DNA from: CAYXUG01 sp964468655 | Lineage (GTDB): Bacteria > Fidelibacterota > Marinisomatia > Marinisomatales > CAYXUG01 | NCBI GenBank assembly: GCA_964468655.1 | Contig: CAYXUG010000036.1 | Span: 1-22,264, forward strand | Length of the DNA: 22,264 nt | Direction: 5' to 3' | In this document: piece by piece, positions 1 to 8,800 of the stretch | How positions within the stretch are numbered: position 1 is the first letter of the stretch | Layout of the letters: every line of letters starts with the position of its first letter | Position numbers and translations under genes: made by a program | Notes under the pieces: generated by a model | Seen by the model: the letters and a program-made list of their open reading frames with translations, nothing else | Database searches by the model: none | Told to the model about the DNA's origin: nothing

Positions 1-2
1 AA

Positions 3-428
3 TCAAACGGAATAAAGATTATGCTCGATTTTGCCCATAATCCTCACGGTTTGAGAGCAATTGTTGAAATGGTAAAACAGATCCCGGCAACACGAAGATT
101 GATTTTGTTGGGACAAGCTGGTGATAGGAGTAATGTCGATATTGAAAAATTAGTGACAGCTGCCTCATATCTTAATCCCGATAAAATTATTGCAGCAGAA
201 ATACCAAAATACCTCCGTGGGAGAGAGCGGGAGGAAGTTCCTAATCTGATAAAAAAATATTTTGTAGAGAATGGTACGGCTGAAGAAAATATTTCAATTG
301 TAAGTGAAATGGCAAAAGGTGTCGAAAATGCATTGGCGTGGAGTCAAAAAGGTGACTTTCTGTTATTACTTGTTTTGGACCAGAGAGATGAAATTTATGA
401 ATTAATACAGGAATTTTTAAAACATTGA
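3..428 (+). CDS. Cyanophycin synthetase-like Mur ligase, C-terminal domain (5' truncated)
   Basis: Only the last 141 residues lie in the window; the frame is open to the left edge, so the ATG at 21 is internal. Seen: a DFAHNPHG motif (nt 27-50), GQAGDRSNVDI (nt 111-143) and YLRGRE (nt 210-227). Family knowledge: Mur-type ligases carry a D-x-x-H-N-P motif at the start of the C-terminal domain, and the GDR...DI plus K/Y-LRGR pattern is typical of cyanophycin synthetase (CphA). CphA uses ATP to build multi-L-arginyl-poly-aspartate in the cytoplasm, or, in CphA2, to join beta-Asp-Arg dipeptides. The isoaspartyl peptidase 10 bases downstream fits a role in isoaspartyl-peptide metabolism. The ATP-grasp half that would distinguish CphA from other Mur ligases is outside the window. 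FolC and MurE/F are less likely because their C-terminal motifs differ. Confidence 0.72.
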   Translation, partial: SNGIKIMLDFAHNPHGLRAIVEMVKQIPATRRLILLGQAGDRSNVDIEKLVTAASYLNPDKIIAAEIPKYLRGREREEVPNLIKKYFVENGTAEENISIVSEMAKGVENALAWSQKGDFLLLLVLDQRDEIYELIQEFLKH

Positions 429-438
429 GACTGCGTTA

Positions 439-1350
439 ATGAAAGATAAACTCGGACTTGCTATCCACGGCGGAGCAGGAACAATGTCGGTAATTGATAT
501 GACACCCGAATTGAGGGATGAGTACCATTCAGCACTTAAATATGTTTTGGATGAAAGTTTTAAAATCCTTGTTTCGGGCGGATCAAGTCTCGATTCTACG
601 GAACACGCGGTAGTTTTACTCGAGAACTCACCCTTGTTTAACGCGGGAAAAGGGTCGGTTTTTTCTAGTAATGGCACCAATGAATTGGATGCTACCATCA
701 TGGATGGCGCAACACTGAATGCCGGCGCACTGGCGGTAGTAAAACGAATTAAAAATCCCATAAAAGCCGCACGGCTTGTAATGGAGAAATCAAAACATGT
801 ACTCTTAATGGGTGAAGGGGCAGAAGAATTTTCTAAGAAAATGAATGTTGAATTTGTTTCACCTGATTATTTTCACACTGAGAGACGGTGGAATCTTTAT
901 TTAAAAAGGAAAGAGGAGAAAAAAAGTGCTGAGGAAAAGTTTGGTACCGTTGGTGCCGTAGCCCGTGACAAAGATGGAAACCTCGCCGCTGCCACTTCTT
1001 CCGGAGGTACTTCAAATAAATGTATTGGCAGGGTTGGGGACTCAGCCATCATTGGCGCAGGTACTTATGCTGATAACACTACCTGCGCTGTTTCTGGTAC
1101 GGGGACCGGTGAATACTTTATCCGCCTCTCAATTGCTTATCACATTTCTGCATTGATGGCTTATAACGGTATGTCCGTAACCCAAGCCAGTGATTATGTT
1201 ATTAACAAGAAACTGGCAGAATTAGGTGGAGAAGGAGGTGTAATCGTTATTGACAAAGATTGTAATACAGCTCTACTGTTTAACTCTGAAGGGATGTACA
1301 GAGGTTGGATCAACGGAAATGGACAACCAGAAGTTCGGATTTTCGATTAA
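439..1350 (+). CDS. Isoaspartyl peptidase / plant-type L-asparaginase (Ntn hydrolase)
   Basis: A complete 303-residue precursor, close to the roughly 310-320 usual for the IaaA/type III asparaginase family. Seen: HGGAG at residues 10-14; FGTVGAVARD, with Thr170 as the predicted autocleavage nucleophile (cleavage Gly169-Thr170); RVGDSAIIGAGTYAD at 198-212; and TGTGE at 221-225. Thr170, Arg198, Asp201, Thr221 and Gly222 keep the spacing of the nucleophile and substrate-binding residues in E. coli IaaA (179, 207, 210, 230, 231). The family hydrolyses beta-aspartyl dipeptides and asparagine in the cytoplasm. In cyanophycin users it splits beta-Asp-Arg into aspartate and arginine. There is no signal peptide. 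It starts 10 bases after the ligase without a clear Shine-Dalgarno, so it is probably co-transcribed with it. General isoaspartate salvage is the alternative role. Confidence 0.93.
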   Translation: MKDKLGLAIHGGAGTMSVIDMTPELRDEYHSALKYVLDESFKILVSGGSSLDSTEHAVVLLENSPLFNAGKGSVFSSNGTNELDATIMDGATLNAGALAVVKRIKNPIKAARLVMEKSKHVLLMGEGAEEFSKKMNVEFVSPDYFHTERRWNLYLKRKEEKKSAEEKFGTVGAVARDKDGNLAAATSSGGTSNKCIGRVGDSAIIGAGTYADNTTCAVSGTGTGEYFIRLSIAYHISALMAYNGMSVTQASDYVINKKLAELGGEGGVIVIDKDCNTALLFNSEGMYRGWINGNGQPEVRIFD

Positions 1351-1382
1351 ATGAAAAATTGAGTTCATCCCGGTTATTATTT

Positions 1383-1396
1383 AATGAATATTCATT
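1383..1396. promoter_or_regulatory. Perfect 14-bp palindrome AATGAATATTCATT
   Basis: The 14 bases from 1383 read identically on both strands. The element lies 33 bases after the peptidase stop codon and about 50 bases upstream of the predicted -35 box at 1447. It could be a dimeric regulator's operator or the base of an mRNA 3' hairpin. No T-run follows, so it does not look like an intrinsic terminator. AT-rich DNA produces such palindromes by chance fairly often. Confidence 0.3.
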
Positions 1397-1446
1397 GGTT
1401 ATTTGGCAAACATAAAAAAGGTATTAAAAAAGTATATTTTCAAAAC

Positions 1447-1475
1447 TTGACTTATTTAAACATTATACCTATAAT
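1447..1475 (+). promoter_or_regulatory. Sigma-70-like promoter for the Asp-box secreted protein
   Basis: TTGACT at 1447-1452 (5 of 6 consensus bases) and a perfect TATAAT at 1470-1475 are separated by exactly 17 bases. Transcription should start near 1482, giving a leader of about 94 nt before the ATG at 1576. It is the best promoter match I could find in the window. Confidence 0.7.
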
Positions 1476-1503
1476 CAGCGGCATTTTTAAAAGTTAAATT
1501 ATC

Positions 1504-1522
1504 GAGTTTAGGATTTAAACTC
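1504..1522 (+). promoter_or_regulatory. Leader hairpin (7-bp perfect stem) upstream of the secreted protein
   Basis: GAGTTTA at 1504-1510 is the exact reverse complement of TAAACTC at 1516-1522, with a GGATT loop. An alternative overlapping pairing is TAGGA (1509-1513) with TCCTA (1521-1525). The element sits in the predicted 5' leader about 40 bases before the Shine-Dalgarno. It could stabilise or modulate the mRNA. The two mutually exclusive pairings are suggestive but weak. Confidence 0.35.
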
Positions 1523-1560
1523 CTAGGTAACAAAAAATAATATTTGATATCAATAATAAT

Positions 1561-1566
1561 AAGGAG
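1561..1566 (+). promoter_or_regulatory. Strong Shine-Dalgarno AAGGAG
   Basis: AAGGAG lies 9 bases before the ATG at 1576 and fixes that start. It contrasts with genes at 439 and 3776-13591, which have no clear Shine-Dalgarno. Confidence 0.8.
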
Positions 1567-1575
1567 AGTATTGCT

Positions 1576-3675
1576 ATGAAACGTTTAATTCATTCATTCT
1601 CAACTATTTTGATTTTGACAGCATTTTGTCTTTCTGTTTCACATGCTGCCGATGTCACCCGAAATAGTGATAATAATAGAGTTCCACTTCCAGGAGCGTA
1701 TAAATTTGGAATTGAACCAATCCCAGACTTAACACAGGTATCAGAGGGTCAATCTGAAATAGTAAAAGCTGCCAATGCAGTCCCCTCTACTGTCAGCCGT
1801 GACATTACCATAACCACAGCTCTCGTTGATTCTTCTGTAAATGGCTATGGTATGATACTTCCCATGACCAATCCGATATATTGGCACCCGGATAATGGAT
1901 TTGTATTAGGTTATCGCCAATGGCTTGGACCCTCTACCGAAGGATATTCATCCGGCTATATTGGTTCTGCCTATTCATCCGATGGTGAAGACTGGAGTGT
2001 TTATTCAAACCTGAATGTCAATTTACCATGGGGTGACCCTCCTACAGGGCGATATCCCAGCGCTGTGGGCGGCCTTGAGTATCCGTACGTTATTTGGAAT
2101 GAGTATACTACAGCCGGTGGTGGAGATTATGGCGGACGTCCTATTTACAGTTGGGATCAGTTTTTCTATGGCGGTGGTTCATTTTTCTTACCTCCCGTTG
2201 ACATTAATAATGGTTGTGGCACTTTGCCATGCGATCCGGCAGATAACTGGGTTGGTTCACCCAGTATTTCTGACGACAATGGTACACCCGTATTGAATAC
2301 AACATTTTCCGGTTGGAGCGGAAGTAACTCAGATGCATTTGCTTCAGTCAGATATTTGTATCATTCTTCATTTCATGCATCCGGATATTTTATTTTCAAT
2401 GACGCCTACACTGTTTTCAGCGGCGATGAGTTTGAACAGGAATCAGCTTCAGGTTCCTACACATCATCTGCTATTGTTGATGTAAACGATGAAGGGGTTG
2501 GATACGCAGGTGTAATTAGTTATTTCAGAGGTTCCATTGATGACCCTCCCACATCCATTGATGATGCTCATACAATTATGCTGAGGAAAACCGAAGACTA
2601 TGGTGGAACCTGGAGCAGTGATGGACAAAATGGAAGTGATTACTACTATATATCCACGGATGCATTCAAAAGCATGTTTATTGATTCTGGATTGATGGAA
2701 CCATTTATGGCTGATACAACCGGTGACGGTAATGAAGTTTTAGTAACACCCTCCGATGCCTATGTTCCCTATGATTTTGATATGAAAGTCGATGCTGATG
2801 GTGGTGTACATATTGTTGCCGGTGTAATACCGTCCGAAGGTGGGTTTATTTATTGGGTTCCCGGTTGTGCAATTTATCACATGTATAACCCCGATCCATC
2901 TAACCCTGATACCTGGGAAGCACACTATATTGCCGATATCTATGAAACCTTCATGTGGGATGTTGGCGGAACTGCCATGTATTTCCAGGTTTTTCCTGAA
3001 CTTGCTTTAAGTGTTGAGAGTTCCGATGTCATGTATGCCACATGGGATGCTGTCACCTTTTCTTCCATTGATACATTGCCTGATGGGACTATTGAATACA
3101 ATGACTGGAACAGGGATGTGTTTATTGCAAGATCGGAAGATTCCGGTCGCACATGGCCTGATGTGGATAACATTACCAATACAATTGGGCAGGATGAAAA
3201 TAACTATTCTTTTGATGAAATTCATCCCCATCTTGCAGGCAATGCAACAGACGACGAATGCTATATTCTATACAATGAAGTAGAGTATGATGTCCCTCAG
3301 GAGGGTCTCGCTTGTCCGACGACTCCGGAAGATTGCATGCAGAGATATTGGTTTGCAAAAGTGAACTATTCAGGCATGGATGCGGGAGATTCTGAAACAA
3401 CCACTATTCCTGGTGCATTTTCACTCCAGCAGAATTATCCCAATCCGTTCAACCCTGAAACATTCATTAAATTCGATCTGAACATTTCATCGGAAATTGA
3501 ACTGGTTATCTTCGATGTTTTGGGTCAAGAAATCGAATCACTTGTGAACGGTGAGGTTGAAGCAGGAAGTCATGAAATTGTATTGGATGCATCCGGCTTT
3601 TCAGCCGGTGTATATTTCTATCGCCTGACGGTTGATGATATTTCTGATACCAAAAAAATGATTCTGTTGAAATAG
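1576..3675 (+). CDS. Secreted Asp-box (sialidase-like fold) protein with T9SS type A sorting domain
   Basis: A 699-residue exported protein. A signal peptide covers residues 1-24 (hydrophobic ILILTAFCLS core, SHA before the cut). The body carries three Asp-box-like hairpins of the S-x-D-x-G-x-x-W type: SSDGEDW near 134-140, TEDYGGTW at 339-346 and SEDSGRTW at 520-527. Such motifs cap the blades of sialidase/BNR beta-propellers. Sialidase catalytic residues, including an FRIP motif, are not evident, so an enzymatic role is not supported. From residue 613 comes a T9SS type A C-terminal domain with NYPNPFNP at 620-627, a GVYFYRL strand and KKMILLK at the end, which directs export through the outer membrane and surface attachment. 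It has its own promoter and a strong ribosome binding site. The ligand is unknown; a polysaccharide- or protein-binding surface role is inference. Confidence 0.85.
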   Translation: MKRLIHSFSTILILTAFCLSVSHAADVTRNSDNNRVPLPGAYKFGIEPIPDLTQVSEGQSEIVKAANAVPSTVSRDITITTALVDSSVNGYGMILPMTNPIYWHPDNGFVLGYRQWLGPSTEGYSSGYIGSAYSSDGEDWSVYSNLNVNLPWGDPPTGRYPSAVGGLEYPYVIWNEYTTAGGGDYGGRPIYSWDQFFYGGGSFFLPPVDINNGCGTLPCDPADNWVGSPSISDDNGTPVLNTTFSGWSGSNSDAFASVRYLYHSSFHASGYFIFNDAYTVFSGDEFEQESASGSYTSSAIVDVNDEGVGYAGVISYFRGSIDDPPTSIDDAHTIMLRKTEDYGGTWSSDGQNGSDYYYISTDAFKSMFIDSGLMEPFMADTTGDGNEVLVTPSDAYVPYDFDMKVDADGGVHIVAGVIPSEGGFIYWVPGCAIYHMYNPDPSNPDTWEAHYIADIYETFMWDVGGTAMYFQVFPELALSVESSDVMYATWDAVTFSSIDTLPDGTIEYNDWNRDVFIARSEDSGRTWPDVDNITNTIGQDENNYSFDEIHPHLAGNATDDECYILYNEVEYDVPQEGLACPTTPEDCMQRYWFAKVNYSGMDAGDSETTTIPGAFSLQQNYPNPFNPETFIKFDLNISSEIELVIFDVLGQEIESLVNGEVEAGSHEIVLDASGFSAGVYFYRLTVDDISDTKKMILLK

Positions 3676-3695
3676 AATCAGTTGACTTATAAGAA

Positions 3696-3753
3696 ATTAA
3701 CAGAAATATAGGACTTAAGTGGCAGGATCTTTTCTTGTCACTTGTCTGTTAAT
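3696..3753 (+). promoter_or_regulatory. Composite inverted repeat between the Asp-box protein and the lipoprotein operon
   Basis: Two stems are nested. The outer stem pairs 3696-3704 with 3745-3753 (core TTAACAGA/TCTGTTAA, all Watson-Crick). The inner stem pairs AAGTGGCAGGA (3717-3727) with TCTTGTCACTT (3733-3743), 11 pairs including two G-U, over a 5-nt loop. Twelve unpaired bases sit on the left between the stems and one on the right. No T-run follows the 3' arm, so a classical intrinsic terminator is unlikely. A processing site or a barrier protecting the upstream mRNA is more plausible. It occupies most of the 100-base gap and ends 22 bases before the next start codon. Confidence 0.55.
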
Positions 3754-3775
3754 AAGCATAATCAAATAGTAACAA

Positions 3776-5869
3776 ATGAAGAGCAAACAAAATTTAATCT
3801 TGAGATTTGCATCTTGCACTGTTCTGGTATGTTCAATTTTTATAATTTCCTGTCAGGAAGAAGTTGAGCAATCGGATAATGGAATTGAATTGATTAATAC
3901 ATTGGATGACCCTTCAGTGGGTAGCGGTTCGACAGGAATTGCGGAAGATTACTTTTATAATCTTGGTGACAATGTAATGGCAGAATTTTACCGTTTTGGG
4001 CAGGCAAACCGCAGAATAGATTACTCTTACAGCGATTATTTCACTTATAATAACGGTGAAGAACCTCCCATATTAGATTTTAAATCATTCCCGGATTTTC
4101 TTATTACAGTTATGCCACAAAATGAAGAATACACTGAGCGAATTTTTATTGATTCATTGTATCAGAGTGATTTTGTAAGTGAGGACAGCGTCGAATTAGT
4201 AAGAGACAGCTATAAAAATATTACGCGATTGGTTTGGGATACTGAACCTAGTATTGATGAACAGAAATACGATGACAGGAAAACAGAGATACCATCTTCT
4301 TCTGTTTCATTCACCTATCTTGATACTATGGATTTGTTATCGTATGCTGCTGTGGTAGACACACCTCTGATTGATGACGGTTTTATGTTTGTGGATTCTT
4401 CTGAATGGGTTGATACAACATACTTTTACTACTCTGAAAATAGTATTCTTTTTAGTTATTTATTTGAAGATACACGAACCCGGTTTAATAGTGATTCTTT
4501 GATGTTCAGAAAAAATAGTGATTGTAATGATAATGGAAGTTGGGACGATAATACGACTTCATCAAATGGCAACGGAATCTGGGATCCTGCTGAAGTTTTT
4601 TATGATATAAATCCAAATGGTGCTTACGATCCGAATGAACCATTCGAAGATAGAAACTGCAATGATGAATGGGATGATGCTGAAGAATTAACTCTGGATG
4701 TTAATGAAAATGGCTGGTATGAAGATGGAGACGAATTTATTGACAGGGATTATCCACTTTTTACAGAAGTGGAAGAATTCACAGATTTAAATGAAGACGG
4801 AATATCAGACAGTAATGAACTATTCGAATGGGCAACCAGCCCTAAAACACTCCTTGTGAATTGGATTGATCCTATGAATCCTGTGGTCATGGATACCATA
4901 GAAATTGGGGACTCTTTGGTAACACGGCATGGTCTTATTTATACTGATATTATTGAAGAGGTTGATTATACGGAGTTAAAGTCGAAGACGATAGGCAATA
5001 TAGATTCACTTGTCACCCTATATACAAATGAAATTATCGCAAGTTTGAATGGAGAAAGCGGAGAATTTTTTATCTTAAAATCTGAATGGGAAGATGATTA
5101 TGCTGATTCTGAAGATGATTTGCGTGCCTACAATTATCATTTATTTCGAAATGAAGAGCATGTTTTCCAATTAAGTCAACCAAGTTATTTTAAACCTTAC
5201 GGGTATTATTTTGACGAACTTGCTATTGAAGGCGGATTTTGGCACAAAAATGAATTTGTTGAAAATGTTTTATTTTACACACCCGGAGGTGAAATTCGAG
5301 ATGGTGAAATTGTTCAAGAGGTGTATTATGATACAACGGAGATTGCCATATATAAAATTGAAAAAACATTTACTGTGGAATCAGCTTCAGTTACTGCGCC
5401 TGCAAAGGTAATACGAGGATTTATCAATGAAGATGGACTAATTGAATGTTATCAGGGATCTGAATTTCAAGTAAGCTCTATTGAAGAATGCCCCGGTGCA
5501 GATACCACCTTCTCGGATTGTTTTCTCGTAGAACGGGTATTAACCATGACCATGGTTGGGAGCGGAGTCGAATTTGGCGAAAGAAATAAGACTTGGCTGG
5601 TAAAAGACTTTGGAGCTGTCAGGGATGAATTGGATATTCGCTGGTCAGAGTTTCCGGGACTTCCTGAAGAATGGGAACCCCTTAGTAGGTGGGAACTGGG
5701 AAGAATTACTATTCAACCGGCAGACAATGAGGGATTGTTACCCAGGTTGTTTGCCGGTAAAAAGCGTCAACAGTTGGATGAATTAGGCGGATTAGAGGAA
5801 TTTAATTTTGATCCCTATCATTTTCACAGAACTTCAGGATTGCAAAGGGTAGAATTACCTGGTAATTAA
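3776..5869 (+). CDS. Predicted outer-membrane lipoprotein with EF-hand-like acidic loops
   Basis: A 697-residue protein that I do not recognise by family. Seen: a basic N-terminus, a hydrophobic stretch, then IISC with Cys26 as the predicted lipidation site, followed by QEE. Acidic residues directly after the Cys are compatible with surface exposure as known for Bacteroidota lipoproteins, though this rule is untested here. Residues 249-352 hold about six D-x-N-x-NG-x-WD loops, listed separately. The remainder is acidic and beta-rich in style. Cysteines near 558, 572 and 582 could pair. The stop codon is followed after one base by the start of the TonB-dependent receptor, so translation is probably coupled, and this protein may act as the receptor's lipoprotein partner. 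It lacks an obvious SusD (TPR, all-helical) character, so it is not a normal SusCD pair. No Shine-Dalgarno is visible before the ATG. Confidence 0.75.
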   Translation: MKSKQNLILRFASCTVLVCSIFIISCQEEVEQSDNGIELINTLDDPSVGSGSTGIAEDYFYNLGDNVMAEFYRFGQANRRIDYSYSDYFTYNNGEEPPILDFKSFPDFLITVMPQNEEYTERIFIDSLYQSDFVSEDSVELVRDSYKNITRLVWDTEPSIDEQKYDDRKTEIPSSSVSFTYLDTMDLLSYAAVVDTPLIDDGFMFVDSSEWVDTTYFYYSENSILFSYLFEDTRTRFNSDSLMFRKNSDCNDNGSWDDNTTSSNGNGIWDPAEVFYDINPNGAYDPNEPFEDRNCNDEWDDAEELTLDVNENGWYEDGDEFIDRDYPLFTEVEEFTDLNEDGISDSNELFEWATSPKTLLVNWIDPMNPVVMDTIEIGDSLVTRHGLIYTDIIEEVDYTELKSKTIGNIDSLVTLYTNEIIASLNGESGEFFILKSEWEDDYADSEDDLRAYNYHLFRNEEHVFQLSQPSYFKPYGYYFDELAIEGGFWHKNEFVENVLFYTPGGEIRDGEIVQEVYYDTTEIAIYKIEKTFTVESASVTAPAKVIRGFINEDGLIECYQGSEFQVSSIEECPGADTTFSDCFLVERVLTMTMVGSGVEFGERNKTWLVKDFGAVRDELDIRWSEFPGLPEEWEPLSRWELGRITIQPADNEGLLPRLFAGKKRQQLDELGGLEEFNFDPYHFHRTSGLQRVELPGN
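4520..4831 (+). repeat. Six EF-hand-like D-x-N-x-NG loops in the lipoprotein
   Basis: Residues 249-352 contain loops starting DCNDNGSWDD (249), SNGNGIWDPAE (263), DINPNGAYDPNE (277), DRNCNDEWDDAE (292), DVNENGWYEDGDE (308) and DLNEDGISDSNE (337), spaced roughly 14-29 residues. Each puts Asp/Asn at positions 1, 3 and 5, Gly at 6 and Glu/Asp near 12, as in EF-hand and dockerin calcium loops. Calcium binding is inferred from this spacing. The flanking helices of a true EF-hand are not obvious, so these are better described as calcium-blade-like loops. Confidence 0.75.
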
Positions 5870-5870
5870 T

Positions 5871-8800
5871 ATGATTATATTTTCAAAAAAACTCAAAATT
5901 GGATTAATCATTTTATTCTCGTGCATTACCCTGAATGCCGGAACTGATGGTACAATCCGAGGGCAGGTTACTGATGTGCAGGGAGATCCTCTCATAGGTG
6001 CACAGGTTTTTATCGGTGAATTGTCTGTTGGTTCTGTGGTGGATTTGAGTGGTAATTATTTAATATTGAACGTACCTGTTGGGAAGTATGATGTAACAGT
6101 CGTGATAATAGGTTATCAAAAACAGGTGATGAAAGATGTGACTGTTCTCATGGATCAAACAGTCTGGCTGAATTTTAAACTACCGATAGAAACTGTTGAA
6201 GGTGAAGAAGTTTATGTAACAGCTGAGCGTCCGCTGGTTGAGAAGGCAGTTACATCAAAAAAAGTAACTGTTGGTGCAGAAGCTATTGAATCACTCCCCA
6301 TGAGGGATTTAAATGAATTGTATTCTCTCCAATCAGGTGTTGTAAAGGTAGAAAGCAGAAGGCAGGGTATTCCTGATCATGAAGAGAGAGGTTTAGAGGA
6401 AATTCACGTGAGAGGCGGAAGGTCTGGTGAAATTGCATACATGATTGATGGGTTGTACATACGAAATCCAATATACGGTGGTATTGGAAATGGAACACGT
6501 TTAAATCTGTTTGCGGTTCAGGAATTCGACTGGCAAGCGGATGGATTTAATGCAGAATACGGCGATGCAATGTCTGCTGTTTCCAATATGCATACTAAAG
6601 TTGGGGGAGAAAATTTTGAGTATCATTTTAAGTATGAAACCAGTCTATTAGGTTCTGAACTTGGTTCCCAATATGATGCATTAAGAGGATTTAATGATTT
6701 AAATTTTGGATTCGGTGGTACATTCCCGTTTTTTAAGAAATTAAATTATTGGTTTTCTGGTCAGTTCACCAATAATGATTCATATAAAATTTATGAGTTC
6801 GATGATAAAGCATACCAACTTCTCCCGGGGCAGGATGATTATTTCGATTTTGTATTTAACGAAAACGACCCATCCTACCAATCAATTAATAATCAAAATA
6901 TAACCAATTTGGTTCAACCATGGGATAATGTTACCGGATTTAGAGGGTTTGGCTTAGACAATACACAAGATATTTTTGGGAAATTAACGTACAGACACTC
7001 TTCCAGACTTCGATTCAATGTTACTTATTGGGATCTAAAAGCTCACAGAAAAGGATTTAGCCCAAGATACCTGTATTGGGATGATGGGCAAAACGAATTA
7101 TTCAGGGATACCAAGCGGTTAACCTTTGAAATGAATCATTCAATTTCCAATAAAACTTTTTACACAATCCGTGCGGCAGAATTTATTCAGGACCAATTTC
7201 AAGGAGTCCGGTGGATGGACAGTGATGATGACGGGTATCCCAATTGGTTTGAATGGAGATTTTCTGCAGGAGAGTTTAGAGGACAATCGAATCCCTATGA
7301 TGCAGATGTAATTCCTTATTCGATGAAAGGTGATACTATAGAGTACACAATGAAGGATGGAAGAAGCGGCTGGTATTATGGAGCGACGCCAGGGTTATAC
7401 AACTGGGCAATAGCCGAAGAATTTACCGATCAAAATGGAAATGGAATTTGGGACGAAGGTGAACCCTGGGAAGATTCTGACGGTGATGGTTTGTGGAACA
7501 ATCCTGAATTAATTGAAAAACTATATCATAGAGATGGGTCATATTGGCTGTCTCCTGAAATGTACGAGGCATATTGGGACAATTATGATGCTTGGCATTT
7601 ATTGCAATATTATACACAGCAGCCATTTATTGAAGCGATAGCAACGGGGGGAGATTTTTTTGAAATTCTTGAAATTCTTCAGTCAGTAGAAGGACCAGAG
7701 GCATCAGAATTATTTCTTTATTATTATCCAAATATTTTCACCGGATTTGATATGTGGGATGAGCGCAGCGCTTTTGGTGGGCACGATAAATTTTATGCAT
7801 CATCCCGTGCGGTTACGAGGGAAATCAGATTCGATCTTACGTCACAGGTAACAGACAAGTTAAAATTACGGTCCGGAATTGATTTTAAATCACATAGGTT
7901 AAATTTTTATGAAGTCAAATATCCATGGCTGGGAACTGGTGCGTTTATTCAGACATTCGCTGAGCACTGGGAAGATACAGGACCTGATGGTATGCTGCCG
8001 ACAGATGCCGGATATGAAGAAGCGGATCAGGGTGAGGGTAATGGAACATGGGACCCCGGTGAGTATTATTCCGATGCAAATGAAAACGGTAAATGGGATG
8101 ATTTTCGTGAACCCATGGAATTTGCTACTTATTTACAGGGAACTTTTGAAGTACCGTGGATGGTGATAAATGCAGGTATTAGACTTGATGCAGTCAACTA
8201 CAACACCAAAGTATGGGCAGATACTGCAGGGTATTTTTCCCCGGGAAGACCCTGGTATTATTCAGATGTTAATGATAACAATGAATGGGATAATGGTGAG
8301 GTTGCTAGCGATCTGGCCGGACTTGCACATCAAAAGGTATTTTTTGCGGATTCCAAATGGTTGTACAAATTAAGTCCCCGGCTTGGAGTGAGTCATGTTA
8401 TTACTGACAAGTCCACTTTTACCTTTAACTATGGCTTATATTTTCAAACACCGATTTATCAGAATGTATTTTTAAACACCAACAGATTGGAAGATCCGGA
8501 AGCATTGTTTGAAACGGATAGTGATGATGAAGCGGGTAATCTTGGAAATGCCACTATGAGTGCCATGAGAACGCAATCTTATGCGTTTTCCTTTAATGTG
8601 CAGGTTGGCACAAAATGGCGATACTCTGTAGGGGCTTGGATAAAGGACATCGATCAATGGTTGGCTTATAAAAACCAACGATCAGGAGTCTACCAGTATA
8701 AGGTTTTTTCTAATGGAGATTACGGTAGTGTGAAAGGAATCGATTTCACTCTTGAATTGAGGACCAAGAAAATCAATTCACTATTGCAATACACCTATTC

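Noticed and set aside
1384..1497. A 37-codon open frame in the gap before the Asp-box gene (starts MNIHWLFGK)
   Set aside because: It has no Shine-Dalgarno, covers the strong promoter boxes at 1447-1475 and begins inside the palindrome; it is most likely chance in AT-rich DNA.
1576..3675. Active sialidase
   Set aside because: Asp-box hairpins are present but the catalytic Arg triad context and FRIP motif are not seen; the fold may be shared without the activity.
3682..3712. A second TTGACTTAT word followed by TATAGG as a promoter for the lipoprotein operon
   Set aside because: The spacing is 19 bases, the -10 matches only 4 of 6, and the start site would fall inside the inverted repeat. It cannot be excluded but is too weak to list.
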